Under the pieces are notes generated by a model. That model worked only from the letters and a program-made list of their open reading frames with translations, was not told where the DNA came from and searched no databases. Both the position numbers and the translations under genes were made by a program. A stretch of DNA of 5,631 bases, from positions 1 through 5,631 of the forward strand of contig JAUHWE010000345.1 in the NCBI GenBank assembly GCA_030424825.1. The letters run 5' to 3'. Of this stretch, positions 1-5,631 are shown in pieces (the stretch's first letter is position 1; each line of letters starts with the position of its first letter). The stretch comes from Verrucomicrobiia bacterium (lineage in GTDB: Bacteria; Verrucomicrobiota; Verrucomicrobiia; Opitutales; Opitutaceae).

Positions 1-536
1 ATGAAGTAAACCGATTAGCCGAAGCCTGGCTGGCGCCCCAAGTGGCCGATGTCCTAAGGAGTGACACATCGGAAGGAACTATTAGAAATCGTATCGAAGA
101 GCAATTAGCGATAGTTCAAACTTATATCGCTGGCGATGGTCGGAAAGCGGAAGAACTCCGTGAATGGCGTGTAAATGCCATCACGAACTATACATTTGAC
201 CAGGATTCGAGGCTTAAAGGTTTCGGAGTCGGTGGAGGTTTTCGTTGGCAGTCTGCGGTAGCCATTGGGACGGAATTCATAGACGACCCGGAGTTAGGTA
301 TCCTTCCTGATGTCAATAATCCCGTTTGGGGTCCTGAGGATCTGAAATTCGATGCTTGGTTTTCTTATAAGACTAAACTGTCGCAGAATGTTGATTGGCT
401 GTTGAAGCTAAATGTTCGAAATGTATTTAACGAAGACGACCTAATACCTGTTTTCTATAACGCTGACGGATCTGGTAAAGTATACCGGTTGGCTAAGGAG
501 CGTGACTGGTTTCTTAGTTCGACGTTTAGGTTCTAA
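1..536 (+). CDS. TonB-dependent receptor, C-terminal part (5' end outside window)
   Basis: The frame is open from base 3 to the TAA at 534-536 and has no start codon of its own, so this is the last 177 codons of a longer gene; the GTG at 42 is internal. The visible part looks like the last strands of an outer-membrane beta-barrel: alternating polar and aromatic stretches such as WRVNAITNYTF, GGGFRWQSAVAIG and FDAWFSYKTKL, then a NVRNVFN box (visible residues 137-143), DDLIPVF, and a final strand ending in Phe (STFRF), the usual signal for barrel assembly. This matches the TonB-dependent receptors expanded in Opitutae-type Verrucomicrobia, which import bulky ligands using TonB/ExbBD energy. 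The plug domain and TonB box are not in view, so the ligand cannot be inferred. The next gene starts 34 bases downstream on the same strand, so cotranscription is possible. The family call is fairly secure; the substrate is unknown. Confidence 0.85.
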   Translation, partial: EVNRLAEAWLAPQVADVLRSDTSEGTIRNRIEEQLAIVQTYIAGDGRKAEELREWRVNAITNYTFDQDSRLKGFGVGGGFRWQSAVAIGTEFIDDPELGILPDVNNPVWGPEDLKFDAWFSYKTKLSQNVDWLLKLNVRNVFNEDDLIPVFYNADGSGKVYRLAKERDWFLSSTFRF

Positions 537-570
537 GTTAGCGTAATCTTGTTCGAATCAGCTAGGTTTA

Positions 571-3438
571 ATGTCTCGATTCAAACCCTTGATTTTCTTG
601 ACCGCCTCCTTGCTGGGCTCTTTTGCCCAGCAAGCGAAAGCGGTGGATTTTGAAAAGGAAGTTGCTCCTTTCTTAGAGCAAAAGTGCCTCGGATGCCATA
701 ACCCGAACGTAATGAAGGGAGATCTTTCGATGATCACGAAAGAGTCTATTCTTGCGGCGGGTGATGACATTTTAGTCCCAAGTAATTCTTATGACAGTGT
801 TCTTCACATGGTTACAGTTCCCTTCGATGAAGGGGAGAAACCAGAAATGCCAGAAAAAGGTGATCCGCTTACCAAGGATGAAGCCGATTTGCTAGCTGCT
901 TGGATTGATGCTGGAGCTGAATGGCCTGAGGGTCTGATTCTGAAGGAGGCATCGAAGGCAGACAAGTCCTGGTGGGCCTACCAGCCGCTTGCCGAACCAT
1001 CCCTCGATTCCATCGATGATTACATCCGGCATGAATTGACTAAGCTGGATCTGGACATGAATCCGGAAGCGGACCGTCGCAGCCTGATTCGCCGTGTCAC
1101 TTATGATTTGTGGGGCCTGCCCCCGACGGAGGAAGCGGTGGCCGAGTTTGTAGCGGACAAAGATCCCCGTGCCTACGAAAGACTGATCGATCGTCTTCTC
1201 GGTTCCCCGCACTATGGGGAGCGTTGGGGCCGCCATTGGTTGGACGTTATCCGGTTTGGTGAAAGCAAGGGGTATGAAAGAAATGCCATAATCGATGACC
1301 TCTGGCCGTTCAGGGACTATATCATTCAATCGATCAACGAGGATAAGCCCTTTGACCGACTCATCCTGGAGCACTTGGCCGGTGATGTCATCGGGGAGGG
1401 GCAGCCTGAGGTCGAAATCGGCAGCGCATTTTTGGTGGCCGGACCCTACGACGATGTAACAAACTTAGACCTGGCGCAGGTGGCCCAAATCCGGGCCAAT
1501 ACAATGGATGAAATCATCAATGCCACCGGAGAGTCTTTCTTGGCGATGACCCTAGCCTGTGCGCGTTGTCATGATCATAAATTTGATCCTATTGCACAGG
1601 CCGATTATTACGGTCTTTATGCCACATTTGCCGGTATTCGCCATGGTTCAGTGGATTGGGCTTCATCAGAGGAAAAGGAACGTCGTCTGGCCCGGGTTAA
1701 ACCTTTGGAAGCGGAACTCGAGGAATTGGAAGATGCCAAAGAGGCCCTGTCGGAGAAAATCATCCAGAGAGGCCTGGGCAGAATGGATTACTACGAGACT
1801 CTCTGGCCGCGCCCACCCGCCAACCGCGTAAGTACGGAAGAAACCTTCGAGCCGATAGCGGCCAAGTACGTCAGATTCATTTGTGAGGCCCAGGATGTCA
1901 TTCCAACAATTGCCACGAATTTCAAAATGGACGAATTTGAAGTGTGGTCCAGTGGAACCCGGCCGGTCAACGTTGCGTTATCGGAAAATGGAGGCGTTGC
2001 GACCGGTGTTGCGAAGGAGATTAAAGATTTTGCGGATGCCTTTGGTCCACGATTGCTAATTGACGGACTATTTGGAGAACAGTTTATTTCGCTCGAACCA
2101 GAACTGGTCATCGAACTAAGCAAGGAAACCCTGATCGATCGAGTCCGATTTTCCAGCGCGCGCCAAGTCGAGGAAGAGAGTCACCGCAACTTTATTTTCG
2201 TTGCGGATTACCGGATAGAAGTGTCCTCAGATGGAAAGTCATGGAAGGAGGTCGCCAACAGCGCTGATAGAAAACCGAGCGCTTATTGCGCGAAAGACGA
2301 AAACGGAGTTTCCATACATGCTCACCAGCGATTATTGAAGCTCGAGTCCACCGACGAGGAAAGCGTGGAACTGTCCCGGATCTCTGAGCGAATGAGGAAA
2401 GTTCGGAAAGCCATAACGGAGATTCCGGAACACCCCACGCTCTGGATGGGGGAGAGGAATCAGGAGGAGGCTGAAGGCCCCTTCCATTTGTTTATCGGAG
2501 GGAATCCGCAGAAACCCGGCGATGAGGTTCTGGCCTCTAGCGTATCCACCTTGGATGAAGTGGTTTCGGCGTACGAGCTGGACAACGAGACCGACGAAGG
2601 AATGCGCCGACGGCGACTTGCCGAGTGGATTACCCATCCGGATAATCCATTGACTCCTCGGGTGTTGGCGAACCGAATCTGGCAACATCATTTCGGTATA
2701 GGGATTGTGGACACACCCAACGATTTTGGCTACATGGGAAGTCGCCCGACTCATCCGGAACTTCTGGATTTTCTGGCCCATAAACTGAAGGAAAACGACT
2801 GGCGGATTAAAGACATCCACCGGATGATCTTGATGTCTGAGACCTACCGGCAGTCTTCGGACTGGCGGGCCGATGGTGCGAATGTCGATGCGGATAGCCG
2901 GTTCCTTTGGCGATTTCCGCCACGCCGTTTGTCGGCCGAGGAAATTCGCGATACCATTCTTTTTGTTTCGGGTGAACTCGACACGAACATGGGAGGACCG
3001 GGATTCAGGTTATATGAGTATTTTCGGCATAATGTTGCTACCTACAGGCCTCTTGACGAACACGGACCGGAAACTTACCGGAGAGCTGTCTATCACCAAA
3101 ACGCGCGGGCCTCTGTGGTGGACCTAATGACAGAATTTGACCTTCCAGACTGTGCCTTCTCAGTGCCGGAACGCTCGGAGACAACAACTCCTCTGCAGGC
3201 CCTAACTTTACTAAATCACAGCTTCACTGTTGATATGGCAGAGTCGTTTGCTGGAAGAGTAAAAGGTGTCAGTGGAAATGCATCGGATGAGCTGGTGGTA
3301 GAAGTATTCCGACTTGCCTATCAGCGGGATCCGGAGCCCATTGAACTCAAACGTTCTATTGATATTGTGGATACATTAGGACTGCGAGCGCTTTGCCGTG
3401 CGGTGATTAATTCAAGTGAGCTGATCTATTTAGATTAA
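571..3438 (+). CDS. Secreted planctomycete-type cytochrome c protein, PSCyt1-DUF1549-DUF1553, with discoidin-like module
   Basis: A complete 955-residue protein. Residues 1-24 form a Sec signal peptide with probable cleavage after AKA. Residues about 30-115 are a PSCyt1 domain with heme-binding CLGCH at 39-43 and a possible Met93 axial ligand in the EMPEKGDP segment. DUF1549 covers about 145-355, with GLPPT (182-186), YGERWGRHWLD (215-225) and a second CXXCH, CARCHDHKFDP, at 330-340. A charged, probably coiled-coil stretch follows (about 366-400), then a discoidin/F5-8C-like module (about 428-572; YVRF, LIDG 496-499, SSDGKSW 552-558). DUF1553 fills about 675-940, with NRIWQHHFG (701-709), NDFG (717-720), PTHPELLD (726-733) and QALTLLNH. 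The family is abundant in Planctomycetes and Verrucomicrobia; its reaction is not established, though redox or heme chemistry in the periplasm is likely. The ATG at 571 is chosen because it gives a clean signal peptide; a weak TAGG lies 4 bases upstream. The DUF1501 partner begins 11 bases downstream, suggesting an operon. Family call secure, function unknown. Confidence 0.93.
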   Translation: MSRFKPLIFLTASLLGSFAQQAKAVDFEKEVAPFLEQKCLGCHNPNVMKGDLSMITKESILAAGDDILVPSNSYDSVLHMVTVPFDEGEKPEMPEKGDPLTKDEADLLAAWIDAGAEWPEGLILKEASKADKSWWAYQPLAEPSLDSIDDYIRHELTKLDLDMNPEADRRSLIRRVTYDLWGLPPTEEAVAEFVADKDPRAYERLIDRLLGSPHYGERWGRHWLDVIRFGESKGYERNAIIDDLWPFRDYIIQSINEDKPFDRLILEHLAGDVIGEGQPEVEIGSAFLVAGPYDDVTNLDLAQVAQIRANTMDEIINATGESFLAMTLACARCHDHKFDPIAQADYYGLYATFAGIRHGSVDWASSEEKERRLARVKPLEAELEELEDAKEALSEKIIQRGLGRMDYYETLWPRPPANRVSTEETFEPIAAKYVRFICEAQDVIPTIATNFKMDEFEVWSSGTRPVNVALSENGGVATGVAKEIKDFADAFGPRLLIDGLFGEQFISLEPELVIELSKETLIDRVRFSSARQVEEESHRNFIFVADYRIEVSSDGKSWKEVANSADRKPSAYCAKDENGVSIHAHQRLLKLESTDEESVELSRISERMRKVRKAITEIPEHPTLWMGERNQEEAEGPFHLFIGGNPQKPGDEVLASSVSTLDEVVSAYELDNETDEGMRRRRLAEWITHPDNPLTPRVLANRIWQHHFGIGIVDTPNDFGYMGSRPTHPELLDFLAHKLKENDWRIKDIHRMILMSETYRQSSDWRADGANVDADSRFLWRFPPRRLSAEEIRDTILFVSGELDTNMGGPGFRLYEYFRHNVATYRPLDEHGPETYRRAVYHQNARASVVDLMTEFDLPDCAFSVPERSETTTPLQALTLLNHSFTVDMAESFAGRVKGVSGNASDELVVEVFRLAYQRDPEPIELKRSIDIVDTLGLRALCRAVINSSELIYLD
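609..634 (+). repeat. Perfect 10-bp inverted repeat (RNA hairpin) inside signal-peptide codons
   Basis: The arms CTTGCTGGGC (609-618) and GCCCAGCAAG (625-634) are exact reverse complements separated by the six-base loop TCTTTT. The stem has seven G/C pairs of ten and cannot be extended, because bases 608 and 635 are both C. It lies 38 bases after the A of the start codon of the cytochrome-type gene, over codons 13-22 of the signal peptide. No T-run follows the right arm, so it is not a typical intrinsic terminator. It could modulate early translation, protect a processed mRNA end, or separate expression of the upstream receptor gene from the downstream genes; it could also be a by-product of Leu/Gly/Ala/Gln codon choice. 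The repeat is certain; a function is inference. Confidence 0.6.
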
Positions 3439-3449
3439 TACCTATTTTC

Positions 3450-4898
3450 ATGACTGATTCATTATCCAATTCTACTCGTCGACGCTTTCTGGGGAATATC
3501 ACAACCGGATTAATGGGCGTTGGGCTGAGCCACCTGCTTGGCCAAGATTCAGTAATCGCCCGGTCGTCTGGTGGCAATGCGTGGAACGCTGGAAGCGGTT
3601 ATACGCATTTCAAGCCAAGGGCTAAACGGGTTCTCCAGATATTTTGTCCAGGAGCAGCGTCGCATATGGATTTGTGGGAACACAAGCCAGCACTGGAAAA
3701 ATACGATGGTACCGCAATGCCGGGTGAAGAGAATTTGGTATCATTCCAAGGAAAAAATGGCCCGCTTATGAAGAGTCCATGGGAGTTTAAACCCGCCGGG
3801 CAAAGTGGAAAAATGATTTCCTCCATGATGCCACACATGGCCAAACACGTGGACGACATAGCATTTTTTCATGGCATGCAGTCGAAAACCAATACTCATG
3901 GTCCAGGCTGTGTGTTCGTCAACACCGGGCATCCCACCGAAGGGTTCCCGAGCGCGGGTTCCTGGATCAGCTATGCTCTGGGCAGCATGTCAGACAACCT
4001 GCCTACCTACGTGGCTATACCCGATATTCGTGGTGAGCCGCCAAACGGTAAAGCGAACTGGAGTAATGGTTTTCTCCCCGCCAAACACCAAGCTATCATC
4101 ATGGCGGCTCACCAGCCCATACGCAACCTCAACAAACCGGATAAAATTAGTGAACAGGAAGAGCGGGGAACTCGGGATCTCCTACGGTTTTTCAATCAGA
4201 ACCACGCGGCATTGCGTCCGGAGGAAAGCGACCTGCAGGCGCGTATCGGCGCTTACGAGTTGGCGGGTAAAATGCAGTTGTCCGCTCCCGAGGTCAGGGA
4301 TTTTCAGAGCGAACCGGAACACATCCACAAACTCTATGGAACCGATTCCAAGAACCGGTTAAAAGCCGCTTATGGTAGAAATTGTTTGTTGGCCCGCCGA
4401 TTGCTTGAACGTGGGGTACGTTATGTGAATCTTTTTTGCGCGTCCCGTGCAAGCGGGGTGGACGGACTGCTCAACTGGGATGCCCACAAAACCTTGAAAG
4501 CGGATTACGATCGGCACATTCCGGTATTCGACCAGCCTACCGCAGCGTTATTGACGGATCTGAAACAACGGGGAATGCTGGAAGATACCCTGGTTCTTTG
4601 GACGACGGAGTTCGGGCGCATGCCAACTTGTCAGGAGGGTACCGTCGGGCGTGATCACAATCCGGACGGGTTCACCTTGTGGATGATGGGGGGTGGCGTC
4701 AAGCCCGGCATCAGCTACGGCGCGACGGATGATTTCGGACGCCGAGCAATTGAAAATCCCACCACCATCTGGGAGTTTTATTCAACGGTTCTTCACATTC
4801 TCGGGCTCGATTACAATCAACTGTCCTGGTATCACAACGGCTTGGATAGGCGGCTCACGGATGTACATGGGCATGTGATCAAGGCTGTGCTGGCTTAA
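3450..4898 (+). CDS. DUF1501 family protein, Tat-exported, alkaline-phosphatase-like fold
   Basis: A complete 482-residue protein. The N-terminus carries a twin-arginine signal, S-TRRRFLG at residues 8-15, followed by a hydrophobic stretch to about residue 30, so it should be exported folded to the periplasm. The mature part has DUF1501 landmarks in order: VLQIFCPGAASHMDLWEHKP (61-80), SKTNTHGPGCVF, NWDAH (342-346), HIPVFDQ (from 356), TTEFGRMP (385-392), GRDHNPDGF (400-408), GGGVKPG (414-420), GATDDFG (424-430) and a closing RLTDVHGHVIKAVLA. From memory, Pfam places DUF1501 in the alkaline phosphatase/sulfatase clan; Ser71, Asp74, Asp344, His346, Asp402 and His403 are candidate active-site or metal residues, which is inference. 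It follows the DUF1549/DUF1553 gene by 11 bases, the standard pairing in PVC bacteria and suggestive of joint function. No Shine-Dalgarno sequence precedes the ATG, but this start places the Tat motif correctly. Its substrate is unknown. Confidence 0.93.
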   Translation: MTDSLSNSTRRRFLGNITTGLMGVGLSHLLGQDSVIARSSGGNAWNAGSGYTHFKPRAKRVLQIFCPGAASHMDLWEHKPALEKYDGTAMPGEENLVSFQGKNGPLMKSPWEFKPAGQSGKMISSMMPHMAKHVDDIAFFHGMQSKTNTHGPGCVFVNTGHPTEGFPSAGSWISYALGSMSDNLPTYVAIPDIRGEPPNGKANWSNGFLPAKHQAIIMAAHQPIRNLNKPDKISEQEERGTRDLLRFFNQNHAALRPEESDLQARIGAYELAGKMQLSAPEVRDFQSEPEHIHKLYGTDSKNRLKAAYGRNCLLARRLLERGVRYVNLFCASRASGVDGLLNWDAHKTLKADYDRHIPVFDQPTAALLTDLKQRGMLEDTLVLWTTEFGRMPTCQEGTVGRDHNPDGFTLWMMGGGVKPGISYGATDDFGRRAIENPTTIWEFYSTVLHILGLDYNQLSWYHNGLDRRLTDVHGHVIKAVLA

Positions 4899-4945
4899 GG
4901 CAAGCGGATCCCACTGTCATTGTAAAATTAACTACAAACGAAAAC

Positions 4946-5631
4946 ATGCACCGTCTTATTTTTTATATACTTATCATTTGTCAGAGCCTTTCGTTAGGGC
5001 CTTTCGCATCGGGCGCTCCCCTTGAAAAACATTTTGCCGACAAGGACTTTTCAACCTATGAGTTGCGCCGGATGTGGTTGTTGGAAAATATGAAAGATAA
5101 TAAACTGGCGGGTTCGGGCTGGCATGATGCTCCTAGGGCGTTCGCTCGACTGTGGAATGACTCACGGGATGCCTACGCTTTGGATTTTCTCACTAACATG
5201 TTGGACCATCCTGATGCCAACATTGCTGAGGTTTTTCAGATGGCTCATGCCGTGTCCGCCTATTGGGATTATTTTTCCGAGGATCAAAAACAAGCCATTG
5301 AGGAGGATGTTCAACGCTTTACGCCGGATTATGTCATGGGCCATGGTACGGAAAATCACGCCATGCTGCTGTGGTGCGGTGGTTACCTGCTGGCCCAACG
5401 GTTTCCGGAAGTCTCTTGGCAGGATGGAATGACGAGTAGAGAGTTGATGGCGGAGATGAGTCGACGGTTGCGCGGAACCTTTCAAAGTATGTACGAGAAA
5501 GGATACACCGAATACCTTTCCACGACTTATTTCATGCTCGCGACGGTTCCGGTAATGACCCTGTATAAATATGCCAAGGATCCCGAAGTAAGAGACCTGG
5601 CGGAAGCCTATTTGCTATACAGCTGGGCTGT
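4946..5631 (+). CDS. Secreted alpha-helical protein with GTENH motif, unknown function (3' end outside window)
   Basis: An open frame from ATG 4946 runs without a stop to the window edge, giving 228 codons plus two bases. Residues 1 to about 23 look like a Sec signal peptide: a short basic start (MHR), a hydrophobic core (LIFYILII) and an ASG/A cleavage region. The rest is rich in helices with aromatic and acidic residues: SGWHDAPRAFARLW, AHAVSAYWDYF, GTENHAMLLW (134-143), YLLAQRFPE, a GYTEYLSTTY segment (186-195), and YAKDPEVRDLAEAYLLYSW. The pattern of paired helices with a conserved polar ENH and EYLSxTY resembles (alpha/alpha)6-toroid proteins, a fold shared by many polysaccharide lyases and unsaturated glycosidases, but I cannot name a family with certainty. 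It lies 47 bases after the DUF1501 gene on the same strand, so it may belong to the same operon. No Shine-Dalgarno sequence is evident; the start is chosen because of the signal peptide. The gene is convincing; the fold and function are tentative. Confidence 0.8.
   Translation, partial: MHRLIFYILIICQSLSLGPFASGAPLEKHFADKDFSTYELRRMWLLENMKDNKLAGSGWHDAPRAFARLWNDSRDAYALDFLTNMLDHPDANIAEVFQMAHAVSAYWDYFSEDQKQAIEEDVQRFTPDYVMGHGTENHAMLLWCGGYLLAQRFPEVSWQDGMTSRELMAEMSRRLRGTFQSMYEKGYTEYLSTTYFMLATVPVMTLYKYAKDPEVRDLAEAYLLYSWA

Noticed and set aside
42..44. GTG at 42 as start of a separate 164-residue protein
   Set aside because: The frame stays open upstream to base 3 with receptor-like sequence, and the protein is plainly the end of a beta-barrel.
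892..1374. Open antisense frame of 160 codons within the cytochrome-type gene
   Set aside because: It lies fully opposite conserved DUF1549 codons, shows no recognisable domain, and is explained by the codon bias of the + strand gene. The antisense frames at 558-770, 1791-2123, 2332-2820, 3599-3859 and 3741-3932 are rejected for the same reason.
1185..2142. Repeated CTGATCGATCG at about 1183 and 2131
   Set aside because: Both copies encode Leu-Ile-Asp-Arg in different domains and flanking bases differ, so this is chance codon identity rather than a functional repeat.
3871..4362. Open + frame of 163 codons inside the DUF1501 gene
   Set aside because: It is a shifted frame over conserved DUF1501 sequence, rich in Arg, Ser, Thr and Pro, without domain signal. 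The + frames at 1559-1831, 2873-3127, 3571-3771, 4436-4654 and 4693-4878 are similar shadows.
4899..4945. Possible promoter (TAAAAT at 4923-4928) before the fourth gene
   Set aside because: The hexamer is close to a -10 box, but no -35-like sequence lies at the proper distance, and A/T-rich hexamers are common by chance in such a gap.
4899..4945. Terminator between the DUF1501 gene and the fourth gene
   Set aside because: No stable stem followed by a T-run is visible. The 537-570 and 3439-3449 gaps also lack one; TAGC/GCTA at 539-564 has only four pairs.
5124..5485. Overlapping open frames on + (5124-5432) and - (5162-5485) near the window end
   Set aside because: Both overlap the better-supported frame starting at 4946, which has a signal peptide and family-like motifs and is open to the window edge.

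Overview
The window reads as chromosomal DNA from a PVC-superphylum bacterium, most likely a Verrucomicrobium of the Opitutae type. Three things point there: a TonB-dependent receptor tail with the strand pattern and closing Phe I associate with that group; the adjacent pair of a planctomycete-cytochrome/DUF1549/DUF1553 protein and a Tat-exported DUF1501 protein, which is a hallmark of Planctomycetes, Verrucomicrobia and Lentisphaerae; and a moderate base composition. This assignment comes from family recognition by eye, not from a search.

Layout: all genes lie on the + strand and are tightly packed. Bases 1-536 are the 3' end of a TonB-dependent outer-membrane receptor whose start is outside the window. 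After 34 bases comes a 955-residue secreted cytochrome-type protein (571-3438) with domains in the order signal peptide, PSCyt1 heme domain (CLGCH), DUF1549, coiled coil, discoidin-like module, DUF1553. Eleven bases later is a 482-residue Tat-exported DUF1501 protein (3450-4898). After another 47 bases a fourth gene starts at 4946 and runs off the window end. It encodes a signal peptide followed by an alpha-helical protein with a GTENH motif and is of unknown function. No gap between genes exceeds 47 bases, and no RNA gene, mobile element or CRISPR array is visible.

How the genes may work together (inference): the receptor would import a large or scarce substrate across the outer membrane; the cytochrome-type protein and its DUF1501 partner would act on it in the periplasm, one with a heme and a possible glycan-binding module, the other with an alkaline-phosphatase-like fold; the helical protein could be a further substrate-processing enzyme. 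The biochemical role of the DUF1549/DUF1553 plus DUF1501 pair is not established, so the window is a compact example of a widespread but functionally dark system. Other points of note are a perfect 10-bp hairpin inside the signal-peptide codons of the cytochrome gene, the lack of clear Shine-Dalgarno sequences, and a base-composition change within the cytochrome gene.
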